Below, in pieces: positions 1 through 11,068 of a DNA stretch of 64,000 bases (positions are counted from its first letter, which is position 1; every line of letters starts with the position of its first letter). The notes beneath the pieces were generated by a model, which was not told the origin of the DNA, searched no databases, and saw only the letters and a list, made by a program, of their open reading frames with translations. This DNA comes from Entophlyctis helioformis (lineage: Eukaryota > Chytridiomycota > Chytridiomycetes > Chytridiales > Chytriomycetaceae), in assembly GCA_025526915.1 (NCBI GenBank), contig JAHLKH010000018.1:62001-126000 (forward strand), in the 5' to 3' direction. The translations under genes and the position numbers were made by a program.

Positions 1-464
1 ATTGCTCATGTCAGCGTGGCTCATTTGATCTGAAGCCTGCATAACGGCGTGGTATACCTTTGAGCTTGTTTCGGATCTCGCCAGAGATCTTGTTGGTTTT
101 GTCCATGGTCGCATCTAGCTCCTTTGCAATTTCTGTGCCACGACCGCCATACAACAACAATAGTGGGTCAGCTGGCGACAGTCCGTGAAGGGCACTCACA
201 AAGGGTTAGAGGCAGGACAGGACACTCACGCGCATTCTGCTGCTCGCTGATGACGTTGTTGAGAGCGCGATCATGGATGGCCCGGATCTCGTCGACATTG
301 CCGCGAGCCATGGCAATCTGGTCCTTGATCTGCGCAAGCTCGTCAAAGAATCCCTGCATAGCCGCAGAGCTTTCTGCCTCGGCATCTTTGGCCTTTTTGT
401 CGACCTTGGGCTGCTTCTTGGGCTTTTCCTTCTTGTCGGGCTCCGGCTCCGGCGGCGCGTCGGA
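1..464 (-). CDS. Syntaxin (Sso1/syntaxin-1-like t-SNARE), N-terminal part, runs off window start
   Basis: Plasma-membrane Qa-SNARE that pairs with Sec9/synaptobrevin in exocytosis (family knowledge). Two exons are visible: about 464-230 and 132-1, with a 97-bp phase-1 intron (229-133, donor gtgagt). The first exon gives a Lys/Pro/Glu-rich N-terminus followed by MQGFFDELAQIKDQI and EIRAIHDRAL, the start of the Habc three-helix domain. The second gives ELDATMDKTNKISGEIRNKL, the classic Habc helix B. The exon at 464 opens directly after an acceptor (cggcag), so the true start codon lies in an upstream exon that I could not identify between about 480 and 650. The SNARE motif and membrane anchor lie outside the window. 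Family call is firm; subfamily (Sso1/2 against Pep12/Tlg) is inferred from the FFDE...I pattern. Confidence 0.8.
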
Positions 465-479
465 CTGCCGTGTTTATGT

Positions 480-1467
480 GTGGCCCCCGTTCATAACCGG
501 TCGATACCGTCGCAGGGCAAACGACGGCCACGGGCGGTTGGTTCGATCGGCCGGCCAAGAACACAGAACCAAGCAAGTCAGACAGTGTGCCAATGTCAGT
601 GACTATCAAAGCGGAGCAGTGTGGCTTGAAAGATACGCTGCAGGGCAAGACTGTTTGAAGGCAGATGGTGTCACGGATGCATCAAGGAATCGGCGGAGAA
701 TCACAGCACAGCACATCGCGTTGCAGAATGGCTGTGCGATGGACATGCGGGTCGATGCATGGCCATGGCACCCGATTGAGAACCAAAGCGAGGCAGCTTC
801 CAATCAACCATGGCATGCCAAGCCGTGCCAGAAACCGCAAGGCTTTGCAAGACCATAGCATGGTGATGACTGCCCGCCGTTTGTTCTTCTTGTCAAACCA
901 GCCGAAAAGCCAGCAGGCACGGCAGACGCGGTATGGCCACATGCGACCGCGTCATCGTCTCATCCAAACTTGCCGGATGCCGTCCCATCTCGTGCGACGG
1001 CCCACACAAGCAGCATACTTGCAGATGAACATTGGACTGCTGGGAGCGAGGCTGAAGCGCCACGCAACACATCCCTCTTATCCACCGCTTGCGACGGCCC
1101 AGACAGCAACGACGGCCACGGAAAGCAAACGCATCCCGCAAACAAACACACCTGCAAGTCTTGCAAGCGGTCTCTCATCTCGTTGCCAGTCGGAGTTGGA
1201 AGTTGAGCGGATTGTGGCCAAGTTTGTTCAAACTCTTGTCAGATGTTGGGTCGTCGAGCAGAGATGCACACAAGACGCTTGCTTTGCATGTAAAGCCATA
1301 ATGCAGCGATGAGGATGCCAAAATGGGCCCTCATGAGGTGAGATGTCTTGCTAGTGTAAAGGTGACAATATATTTCGAGGTTGGGTCCCTGCCCCATGGT
1401 TACACCCTACAAGTCCGACTGTCAAAGTCGGCCATGAACGAGCATAACTTTGCAAGACAGAGACTGA
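480..1467. other. Intergenic, no supported gene
   Basis: About 1 kb between the syntaxin exon and the 3' end of the next gene. It presumably holds the syntaxin promoter and first exon. The open frames here (for example plus strand 665-1312) have no recognisable domain and no codon pattern like the neighbouring genes. Nothing else was recognised. Confidence 0.6.
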
Positions 1468-3892
1468 TCAGACACCGAGTTTGGAGATGGCAATCTCGAG
1501 GTATCCTTCTCTGTCAGGGACACGCACGGTGGTGAGGCTTCCAAGCACGGCAGGACCTCCCAAAGGAACAATGTTGCGAGCCGAGCGCGACTTTTTGACA
1601 AGGCTGCCGTCGGCATTGAGAACGCTCTGGCCGCGGTACCCCTCGATCAGGACAGCGTCAAAGATGGGCTTGCCTGGTGCTGACGCCGAGACTGGCTGTG
1701 TGTCATGGCCGGCGGTCGAGGTTGGAGCTGCGGAAGAGTCGGCATGTTTGGTGCCGGGGCAGCTGCTGGCCAGAGTGCCATCAGATGGCACTGCAGCAGC
1801 GTCCTTGTCATTCTTGGTCTGTGCTGAAGACGCGGCGCGGTTGGGGTCCTGTGTGAGCAGCACGCAGAGGTGGCGGTACTCAAATCCCGGCGCATACGCG
1901 AGCAGGATCCACTTGGTCTCGGTCTCATAGATCCAGACGTCAATGTTGGCAATGATGTTCTCGGTGCGAGCATGGGCGGACGTCTTGGCCGACATCGCCA
2001 TTGGTGTAGACGCGCGTTGCACAGGCGCAGACGGGCGGATCGCGTTGATGGCGTGTTTTGAGAACGACTTGGCTCTGGCAGGTGCCAATGGATAGGGGCC
2101 AGCAGAGACAGCGTGGCGTGCTTGGCGGCTGTGCGCGTGCAGGCTCGGCTGCTGTTGGAATTCCTGCTCCGATGGCAGCTCTGTCAGGGACGCTTGGCGA
2201 GAGTGCTTGTGGTGGTTGGGATGGATCTTGGCACCGGACGCAGTGACCGAAGGGCTGGTCGACGACAGGCGATGCAGACGGTAGTGTGTGGGCAGAACAG
2301 AGGCGGCAGCCTGCTGGTACGGCGTCGAAGAGATCGCCGTTAGGACCGGGCCGTACATGGGCCGCATATGGGCGACAGGGAGCTGGACGTAGCGCACAGG
2401 CGATGCAGCCCTGGACACGTTTGCAGACGATGCAGCAGACGACGCGTTGTCAGACGGGTAGGCAGCTGATCGGCGAACAGCAATGGCGTGCATGCCAGCG
2501 GCCCTGCCAGCCGGCTCTGCAAGACGGTAGGCAGGCGGGAGCTCCGTGATCTGCAGAGACGAAGCCGGGTCTGTGGCTTTGGATGTTGCCTGCGCCTGGC
2601 GAGTTGAAGATGCAGGTGTGGTTGATCGGCTCATGGGAGCAGGCATGGGAACAGCCATGATGTAAGAGGCTTGCTGGACGTGTCCTGGGAGTGTATATAC
2701 GATGCGTTGTTGCTCCTGCTGTTGCTGCTCCTGCTGTTGCTGTTGCTGCTGTTGCTGGTACACGGGCGATGCGGTGGGGGAATGGAGCTGGACTGGCTGA
2801 GAGCCAGAAGCAGCAAATGCCGACGCGACGCGCTGGGGCTCGTCGGCCTCTTGGCTCTTGGTGGAAGACGTCGAGGGAATGTGCGTGTCGTCCGAGAGGA
2901 GCGAGCAGCTGCTTTCGCGGTGCTTGAGGCCCATGAGCGCAGCGGCGGCACCTTCATCCGAGATTTCCTTGGAGCTGCCAGAGGCCATGATGCACTGCGA
3001 CGATGTCGAGTCCTGATCAGCAACAGACGAAGACGACGAGTCTGATGTGGACATGGACATGGAGATGCTCATGATGGACGCGGACGACGGGTGGCGAGCA
3101 ATCACTGTAGATGTGGACTCGGGCTGGTCTTGGTCAATAGCCATCGCGATGGTGCCAGAGACAGAAGCATCTGCCTGGTGTTTGTCCACGATGCTGTTGC
3201 TGTTGGTGGTGGTGGTGGTGGTGAATGCACAACCATTAGCAGAGTCGGCAGCTGCGCAGTCCTTGTCGATGGGATGCACACTGCCGCTAACATCGACCAT
3301 GTTGCTGTCGCCCGATCCGTCGTCGGCATCCACTCGTTGGCCGCTGCCGGACTGTTGTTGATTCTGCGGCTCGTCCTGCTGCTGCCCATGATCGCATTTG
3401 TTTACATCTCCATTCGCGTTTGTTGACACAGCGGCGACCTCGACCGCAGCTTCCGTGGAACCAGTGTGAGGCCGCAAGCAATTTTCTGCGGCAGCAGGGG
3501 CGGTAGTTGGGGCCGCAGACGACGAAGACGATGAGGACGAGGACGAAGCAGATGTGAGCGATGCCGACGACGAGGACAGATCCGCGAAAGAAGCTGCAGA
3601 CTGGGCCATCACAATCTCGAACATCTCGCCAGTGACAGGGTCAACCACCATGCGCCGACGCTGCGAATTCATCATGACAAAGCGCTGTTGCTGCTGCTGC
3701 TGAAGGGACAACTTTGGGCCGCCTGGCATGACAACAAAGGCAGGTGCGCCGCGACGGGACGAGCCACCAAACCGCGTCAGTTGCTGTGCACCGTCGACTG
3801 TCATACTGCGCAGAGCAGCGACATCCATACCAGCAGTTGCAACTGTGTAGCATCCAGGCTGGCGAGTGCCAGATCTCTGCATGCTGGCTTGG

Positions 3893-3930
<38 letters not shown>

Positions 3931-4356
3931 TTGCATCCGCATGTTGTAGTTTTGTTGACGGATGGCTGCCAGATGCTGAGGCGAGCCGGCAGGGACGACC
4001 GTGTAGCCTTGGGGCAGGTAGCCGCGGGGAGGGCCGGCGCACACCAGGGATCCAGGTGCAGCCGACAATGACGAAGCGGCCGGGGAGCATTGCGTGGCAT
4101 AGTACTGCTCGGCCATCATTCGCTGTTGTGTTTGGTGCATTTGCTGTTGGCGTGCAATGAAGCTTTGTTGCATGTGCACATCCTGCACGTCCACATGCGA
4201 GTGCGATGGTTGGAGCACCGATGCCATGCCGGATGCCATGCCGGAAGCCATGCCGGCCGCCTTGGCTGGTGGGACGGGCCGCGAATGCTGCATCACAATG
4301 TATCGCTGGGGAGTACCAACAGAAAGCTGGGACGGCTGTTCGGCAGATGCAGACAT
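1468..4356 (-). CDS. Large Gln/Ser-rich protein of unknown function
   Basis: A 962-residue uninterrupted frame starting at ATG 4356. I do not recognise the family. Most of the protein is low complexity: QQQ tracts, Ser runs (about residues 265-290), a (QA)n run encoded by a six-fold gcctga hexamer near 3895-3931, and His/Gly/Ala segments. The conserved-looking part is the C-terminus (about residues 790-962): ENIIANIDVWIYETETKW, then LLAYAPGFEYRHLCVLL, then after a disordered loop PIFDAVLIEGYRGQSVLN and VPDREGYLEIAISKLGV. This looks like a small folded domain rich in beta strands. The composition resembles fungal transcriptional or RNA-binding regulators, but that is inference only. No signal peptide or membrane segment is seen. 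Confidence 0.8.
3894..3931. repeat. Hexanucleotide microsatellite (gcctga)n in coding sequence
   Basis: About six tandem copies of gcctga, read on the minus strand as alternating Gln-Ala codons of the Gln/Ser-rich protein. In-frame length variation is expected. Confidence 0.85.
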
Positions 4357-4658
4357 GAAGGGTGTTTGGAGATGGCGAAAGTGTGTCGTGCTTGGTTATA
4401 GATCTGTTTGTGTCGACGAGGGAAATGCTCACGGCAGCGCTCCATGTTTTGAGGGCATTTGCGGCATGTGTTGAACAATGGATCTGTCAACAACAGCCTG
4501 AACATGAGCGGCTCGATTAGGGTGGATGCGGCCGGGTCGTGGAGGAGGCATGGCAAGAGCCAAACAAGAGCCAAACAAGGGCCAAACAACGCGTTTGGCA
4601 GACGCTTTGGCGAGCTGCATGATAAGAGGAGTTTGGTGCCGGGATTATGCACATGTGT
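4357..4658. other. Short intergenic spacer
   Basis: Lies between the start of the Gln-rich gene and the 3' end of the GH5 gene; presumably the promoter of the former. Contains three tandem copies of an agccaaacaag-like 11-mer at about 4557-4590. No gene seen. Confidence 0.5.
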
Positions 4659-7600
4659 TCATTGGTCGCCATTGAAAGGGGTCGCAAGGCTGATCCGAAT
4701 CGAGTGCACATTCACACTCTTGCCGCCGTCGTGCAAATTAAGGGCATTCGGGTCAGGACAGAAGTATGCCAAGAAGGATAATGGCGCCTCGTCAGCCCAC
4801 GGCTCAACACGCTCCGTTGGATCGATTTTCCACAAGAGAGTCTGCTGCCGAGGGTTGTACGACCATTCACCATCCGAGACCGTCACGTTGAGTTGGTCAA
4901 ACACGCTATAGTGGAACGACGGCACAAAGATCTCGGTGATGTTGGCCTGCGCAGAGGTGCTGCGCTTGCTGATGTCGATGGGCGTGGAAAAGTAAAGCTC
5001 AAACTCGAGGCTCTTGAGGTCAAACGACATGCGAAGGGGCTCGCCAGCAACCTTGGCAGCATAGGGCCTAATGACGGCGTCGAGCGCGCGTCCGCCAGCA
5101 TGGGCTTCGCCTTCGGCATCCTGATCTTCAAAGGTGAGCTCGTTGATCTCAAAGGGCGTCATCGGAGTGTGCAGCGCCGTCAGAGATCGGTGGTCCTTCC
5201 AGTCGGCATTACCAGACTGTACTGGTGGCGGCAAGACGGCGGATGCAGCGGTGTTGGCGGGCGACTTGCGGTGGATCAAGCCGGCAGACGATTTGTGCAA
5301 AAGAGTCGCGCCGAGGGGCAGCAGGCTTGATGGTGCGCCGTCGCCGTTGGCAACTGGCACTGACGCTTGCGACGACGAGTTGGACGATTCCATGAGGGCT
5401 TTAAGCGACGTCTCAAAGCGCAGAGGAGATGTCTGTCTTGACACGCCAGGGCCGCCTGAGCTGGATCCAGCCAGATTGCCAGCCTGGTCGACCGAGTCGT
5501 TGCTACTGCTGCCCTGCAAGCCATGCTGACTAAGCTGTGCTGCAAGCGTTGCGTCAGGAACTTCGGCTGCAGACTGCTGGCGCGACAATTGGCGCGAGTG
5601 CTGCCTCGAGTGCTGCCTCGAGTGCTGTCTAGACTCTTGGCGCGACGCGACCCTCGATGTGCTTCGCGAGAAGATGGAAAAGTCCTCGCCGTTCCAGTGA
5701 TCGCCGTACATGTTGTCGTTGTGCGGGTTGTAGTTCCACAGCGTAAAGTTGACCAGATTCGACTGGTGCGTGGTGTCCAAGATTAGCAAGAGCTTCGAAC
5801 ACAGCCGCATGGCAAAAGATGGTTGCTGAAAATCTTCTCACCTCCATCGCAGTGATGACAGCGTCCAAGAAATTGGTGTGGTGTTTGTAGTCACCAGAAT
5901 TGTAGGCTTCCTTCTCGTTAATATCCATGGGAATGCCACACTCGCCGATCAGGCAAGGCTTGTCGCCGACGAGCTTGAGGCCGGCGCTGACAATGTTGGA
6001 GATCTGGTGGCGGTAGTTGCGTTTTGCGCCAGTGATGCCAAAGTAGCTTGCTTGCAAAACGTTTTTGGTGCCACGGCTCAAGCCTTGCACGTCGTGTGTC
6101 ACGAAACCATTAAAGGACTTGCTAAACACCGACTTGAGATCATACCAGTGAGGAGCAAAGACGACGTTGTTGAGCCACGTGCCAGGCTCGTTGGCCATGT
6201 TCGGCGGGTCGTCGTTTGGTACAGGCTCGAAAAAGTGCAGCATGCTTGGGTTGGCGCTCTCGATAGCCTCTGCGTAGCGGCGGACAAACGGCAGATAGCA
6301 GTCTCTGTTGAAATCGATGGGCGTCCCGTCTCTCTTGGTGCGGAAGTAATCCGACTTTAGTGCGACGGGGTTGCCGCGCGTATCAAAGTCCCAGACGCCG
6401 TGGTCGCGCCTGAAAGAAAGCGTCGCGCGGCTAAATGTCAGCTGGCTGCACTGGGACAGGATGTGAAAGCGGACGAGGGACAGATTCAACCAGCGCCATA
6501 TTGTTTACCAGATGCACGATCGATCCGGAAGCCATGCAGACTTGCGGTCACTGTTGAGAAGACGTTTTCCAGCCTTGCGCGTCGGCCACGGCCAGCTCTT
6601 GACCCAATAATCAACAACCTGTGAGGTTACCATGGGAGGAAGACTTAATGGTCAGATCTGGAATTGCTAGCGGGCCAAGAAAACAGCTTGCCTGCGCAGA
6701 GCCGCTGCCAAGAGCCAGGGATTGGAGAGGCGTAGGCGTGCAGGCAAGGTGGAGATCCTTCAAGAGATCAAAGCCAGCGAGGGAATGCAGGCCAATGTAT
6801 CCAGGGTGTGGCTCGTTGAGAACCTCAAACCCGACAACAGCCTCAACGCCTGCAGCCTTAAAACGACTGTCATTGGGCAACAGACTTAGCCACGATGCCG
6901 TGCAAGCATGGTTGCAGCGCAAAGCCTTACGCTGCAAGGTGTGCATAAGCATTACAAAAGTGCCTTTGCAGGAACGATTCGGCTGACTCGCCGTTGTACT
7001 TGAGCTTTGGCGCAAACTCATCGCCAGCAAAGAAGAGCGTGAACATGGTTGCCGATGCCAGCTTGATGTAGTTTGTCGGCCAGATCATCTTTCCGTCGTC
7101 GGTGCTGCTGCTGCTAAAGTCGTGCAGGTGGGTGGCACCGGTCGTTTCGAGATTTTTGACGTCGAGCCCGGCAACCTCAAAGGTCCATCTGCAAGAACAC
7201 CGCCGAGGTACAGATGAAAGACATTAGCAAAGAGCCAGAGGACAGAGGCACGGCGCGTCGTGGAGATGTATGAGCGTGACGTACCCAGGCGCGCCAGAAC
7301 CGCCCGAGAAGCGACTCCAAGTGTCCTGGTGGGGATCTGGGCAAGACACGTGCAAGTATCGAGGCAGTAAGCAACAAGCGATGCAGCGCCAACTGTCGAT
7401 CCGCATCTGTGAACGTACCGATGAAGCACTTGATGCCGTACTCTGGCATGCGTTTGACAAGGGCGATCAGGTAGTCGATGTACTGCTCGTCATAGCTGCC
7501 AGGCCCAGCGTGTTCTGTTGGCGTTGGTGCCGCAACGCGTGCCGGTCGCTTGGGTCAGCATTAACGTAACTCGCCAGCGCCGCCAGCGGTGGCCGGACGA

Positions 7601-8353
7601 CAGCAGGAGGATGGGCAAGGTGGCAATGTAGCGAGGTGGGCAAGGTGGGCAAGGTGGTGGCTGCTTACCAAGCGCTTCCCACGGGACCAAGAGGCGGGTA
7701 AAGGTCAGACCCCACGCACGCAGCCGGTCGAAATGCTCGTCGGCTTCGGCGAGCGGAAACGGCCTGCCAACAAACGAGACGTTGCGGTGGTCGAAGAAGG
7801 ACTCGAGATTGGCACGGTTGCAGCTGCCGGTGTGGCCACTGTGCTGCTCGGCGTGGGCGATGCTGTCTGCGCCAGCCGCACCAGCAGTGTTGGCTGTGGC
7901 TGTTGCTGGAGCGGCAGCCGTCGTGGTCGCCGTTGTGGCCGCCGTCGTGGTCGTGCAGGTCGAGCACGCCGTTGCCGTGGGTTTGTTGAGCACCAGGTGC
8001 CTGCACGAGCCCGGCGGGGTGCTAGGCAGCTTGGAGTTGCCCGACATGTTGACCCCGCGCACCAGCAGCGTGCGGCCGTGCTCGTCGGTGAAGCGGCTGC
8101 CCCGCACCAGCACCTGCGACCCCGTCCACGAGTGCGCCGCCTGCCCTGCTCCGCCACCGGCTGCTGCCGACGAGGCCGACCGCGGCCGTGTGCCTGGAGC
8201 GGCGCCGCTTCCTCCCGCCGGCCTAGGCTCCTGTCCAGGCTCCTGCCCAGGCTCGTGCACAGACGCTTCGGCAGCCAGATGCATGCCGTCCTGGTCGGCC
8301 AGCAGCACCTTGGTGGCCTCGGTTTCGGCCTGGAGAAGCCGGTGCTTGATCAT
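4659..8353 (-). CDS. GH5 family beta-glucosidase (cytosolic glycosylceramidase / steryl-glucosidase, EGCrP/Egh1 type)
   Basis: Hydrolyses glucosylceramide or steryl glucoside in the cytosol (known for fungal EGCrP1/EGCrP2-Egh1). Exons read in order: start ATG 8353 with VLVRGSRFTDEHG and VRGVNMSGNSK; VGRPFPLAEADEHFDRLRAW; WEALEHAGPGSYDEQYIDYL; MPEYGIKCFIGT; WTFEVAGLDVKN; AVVGFEVLNEPHPGYIG, where NEP carries the acid/base Glu; CLIGECGIPMDI with the nucleophile Glu; and YGDHWNGEDFSIFS. A Ser/Arg/Gln repeat (SRQHSRQ) follows, then a C-terminal beta domain ending VNVHSIRISLATPFNGDQ. At least six introns interrupt it. No signal peptide is present, in line with an intracellular role. The Thr/Ala/Asn-rich insert after exon-1 residue 110 or so is unusual. 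Subgroup (ceramide or sterol substrate) cannot be decided by eye. The frame is open to 8518, but MIKHRLL at 8353 is a better start. Confidence 0.88.
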
Positions 8354-8808
8354 GCGTGCCGATTTGGATGATTGAGCAAGTCGCGATCTGCGCGCCGCCA
8401 AGCATGTTGTGAGCCGTGTCGGAAGCGGTCTGGACCACACGTGGCAAAGCATCTGGTTGTTTGGCCAAGTGTGCTTGCATATGGACATGCTCTTCAAGAC
8501 GTCCCTGGGTGATGCCAAAGTTCATTCCAAGAAGATTCCCAGTCCCCAAGACACTAGATGCCATACCCTTTCGAGCTTTAGGCCGTGCGTAGATCCCTCA
8601 GTTATGTCATCCCCCTGGTCCGACACGTCCATGGTGATGTATCCATAAAGTACGCTGGAACACACCATGGGCAGCCTGAAGAAATGCGCACATTCGCGAG
8701 GCGAGTGGACGCACGTCTCCAGGTGCATTGACTTGTTGCTGGTCACCACAGAGCCAAGACTCTGTAATGTCCGCAACACCGGATAGAACTCCTCCGCCGA
8801 GGAGCGTT

Positions 8809-9015
8809 ATGTACACTTGGTCGATTCTTGTAGATACTCGGATGGTCCTAAACGTAGCCAGAAGATCGTCGTCGTAGCCGAGAACGGCGAGAGCGGCGGG
8901 ATCGTTGGATTCGGGGAGTTTGTGTTCGATGGCTTCCGAGATCTGGGCAATGAATGGGGCGAGGTTGGCGTCGTCGCGTTGGATGGCGAGGCCGGTGCAG
9001 CTGACGACAAAGTGA
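8809..9015 (-). CDS. Hypothetical coding fragment
   Basis: Codon choice in this stretch is like the neighbouring genes (GCC, CTC, GAC). It reads CTGLAIQRDDANLAPFI..., ISEAIEHKLPESNDPAALAV and LGYDDDLLATFRTIRVSTRI. An acceptor-like cgtcag precedes it at about 9002-8997. No family is recognised, and no convincing start or 3' continuation was found: downstream it reads into apparently non-coding sequence, and upstream lies the tRNA pair. It could be one exon of a small gene or a decayed gene. Confidence 0.25.
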
Positions 9016-9071
9016 GCCCACTCGTGGGTGGTGCAAATAGGAAGCCACAGACACGACGGGCAAAAATGTAC

Positions 9072-9143
9072 GCTCCCGGGTGGGCTCGAACCACCAACCT
9101 TAACGTTAACAGCGTTACGCGCTAGCCATTGCGCCACGGAAGC
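9072..9143 (-). tRNA. tRNA-Asn (GTT)
   Basis: 72-nt cloverleaf read on the minus strand. Acceptor GCTTCCG pairs with CGGGAGC. D-arm GCGC...GCGC. Anticodon stem TAACG/CGTTA with loop CTGTTAA, giving anticodon GTT. T-arm GGTGG-TTCGAGC-CCACC. No intron. Confidence 0.95.
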
Positions 9144-9159
9144 CCCACCAAGAAAGTGC

Positions 9160-9230
9160 TCTTCAGCGGGGAATCGAACCCCGGTCTTCCGCGTGACAGG
9201 CGGAGATACTAGCCACTATACTACTGAAGA
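9160..9230 (-). tRNA. tRNA-Asp (GTC)
   Basis: 71-nt cloverleaf read on the minus strand. Acceptor TCTTCAG pairs with CTGAAGA. Anticodon loop CTGTCAC gives GTC. T-arm CCGGG-TTCGATT-CCCCG type. It lies 16 bp from the tRNA-Asn gene in the same orientation. No intron. Confidence 0.95.
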
Positions 9231-9486
9231 TCCGTTCATGTCCCGATTTTGCCCCTGTGACACTAAGTACATTGCATGCACTAACATCCAGGCATTCTGC
9301 TGTTTGTCGTTGTCTGTCGCTGTTTGTTGGATTTGTTCATTCAACGGCCCAGGTTGTCCCAAGTGCTGCGTTGCTGTGCGTTGCTGTGGTGCTGTGCGTT
9401 GCTGTGCGTGCTGTGCATTGTCTGTTTATTCTGTTGGGTTCAGCCAGGCCCAATCCAAGACATCCTTCCAACCAAGCTATGTGCGA

Positions 9487-10695
9487 TCAGTCAGCATCGT
9501 CATAGGAGCGGTCAATGGCGCCGACGCACAGCTTAAGCAGCCATGTCTCGGGAGTGAGCGGCACACCCTTTCTGGCAAACTCTTCCGACTCCATCTCATA
9601 GTTTGACGTCACGTCCACCATACGGCCAAACACGGGGTCTTGGTCCATGGACGCCAGGAACTGCTGTGCCTTTTGGTCCGTGCCCACTTGGCCAATCTGG
9701 ACGGCCAAAGCGCCAGACCCGTAGCGTGTGCGACTCAGGGCGTCCATGGCAGCAGCAATCGATCTGCCAAGGGCATCGCGCGGCTCCTTGGTTGGCTCGC
9801 CGTCGGTGATGATGATGGCCAGCACCGGCTTGCCGAGGTTTCCAGACATGGCTGCCGGAATAACGTTTCGCTGCAAGACGCGGTTGTTGAACTCGGTGCC
9901 GAGCGGCGTCATGCCCGTGAAGTTGACTTTTTTGATGAGATCAGCGACCTGAGTGCCCGTGCGGATGTTGTCGCCGCGGAGATTGTTGTTCATGAAGACG
10001 ACAGAGATGCCGTCGTCGTCAAACTGGGTAGCAATCTCGGCAGTACGGGACAGGATGAACTCGAGATCCGTGATTCGCTCGCCGCCCTCCTCGAACGCCA
10101 TGGATCCTGTTGCGAGGGTTTTGGCAAGCGTTAAAGCCATGATCGCAGGGTCAGCAATGCGGATGCGGATGCGGATGCAGGTGCATAGTGTGTGCGCCAT
10201 GAACTGACCAGAGTCGTCCACAAAGAAGACAATGTCGTATAGGGCCAGACTGCAAAAGTCGTACACAAGATCCGAGTTGATGCGCATGGAGCGGCCCAGC
10301 CCGCTCCAGTCGATGGAGAACAGCCGGCCCATGACGTGGTTGATGCGGGCCGGATCGGCGTACCAGGCACTCAGCCGGTTCTCTGCGACGATGGACTGGA
10401 TCTTCTCCTGGATCGCACTGCGGTTGACGGCGGCAGAAGCAGCAGGTGCTGCTTGGCCACCGGCCGGAGGCACGCCGTACTGCGGTTGCAGAGGCATCAT
10501 GCCTGGGGGAGCGCCTGGGGGCGGGCCGTACATGGGCTGCTGCATGGGCGGGGGGCCCTGCGGTGGTATGCCGGGCATGCCCGGGGGAGCGCCCGGGGGC
10601 GGGCCGTAAATGCCTGGAGGAGGGCCCTGTGGCGGATGGCCCTGGGGAGGCGGGCCGCCGTACATGCCTGGAGGAGGCGGTGCGGACGGGGCAAA

Positions 10696-10727
<32 letters not shown>

Positions 10728-10842
10728 CTTGTGGCGGCATGCCGGGCTGGTAGTAGACGGGCTGGCCCTGGGGCGGCGGCGGCGGCGGCGGCAGGCCGGC
10801 AGTCGCAGCCTGCTCAGCGCGCAGTTTCGAGACGAGCCCCAT
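9487..10842 (-). CDS. von Willebrand factor A domain protein with Pro/Gly-rich N-terminus
   Basis: Start chosen at ATG 10842 (MGLVSKLRAEQ), because upstream sequence is microsatellite. The first 140 residues or so are a Pro/Gly/Met-rich low-complexity arm (GPPGPPGP, PPQGPPP). A helical segment (AIQEKIQSIVAENRLSAWY) and a vWA domain follow. One intron, 10208-10107 (102 bp, donor gtcagt), lies inside the metal-binding motif. Removing it joins DDSG to SM and restores the MIDAS motif D-x-S-x-S (VDDSGSM), then AFEEGGERI. Later vWA elements are TGMTPLGTEF (MIDAS Thr) and LAIIITDGEPT (MIDAS Asp). It ends with WLLKLCVGAIDRSYDDAD. Likely a cytosolic adhesion/scaffold-type vWA protein of fungi; the partner is unknown. 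Confidence 0.85.
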
Positions 10843-11068
10843 TGGAGGTTGTGTCTGTGTCTGTGTCTGTGTCTGTGTCTGTGGTGGTTGTGGTGGTTGT
10901 GGTGGTTGTGGTGGTTGTGGTGGCGGGACAACGTGGATCGTGTTTGCGTTGAACCTCAACCTCATCAACCTCAACAACCTCAACAACTACAACTACGACA
11001 ACGACTACGACTACGACTACGACCACGACTTGAACAACAACCAACAACAACTACTGCGACAGCGCAGA
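10843..11068. repeat. Microsatellite-rich bidirectional promoter of the vWA and HRD1 genes
   Basis: Only 226 bp separate the two divergent start codons. The interval is almost entirely simple repeat: (tctgtg)n at about 10851-10885, (tggttg)n at about 10883-10922, then (caacct)n and (tacgac)n at about 10955-11040. It must contain both promoters. Confidence 0.8.

Noticed and set aside
665..1312. 215-residue plus-strand open frame
   Set aside because: No recognisable motif and no conserved-looking block; treated as intergenic.
8607..9137. 176-residue minus-strand frame starting MAQWLARN
   Set aside because: Its first 20 residues or so are translated tRNA-Asn and its last 60 look non-coding. 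Only the middle is kept, as a low-confidence fragment.
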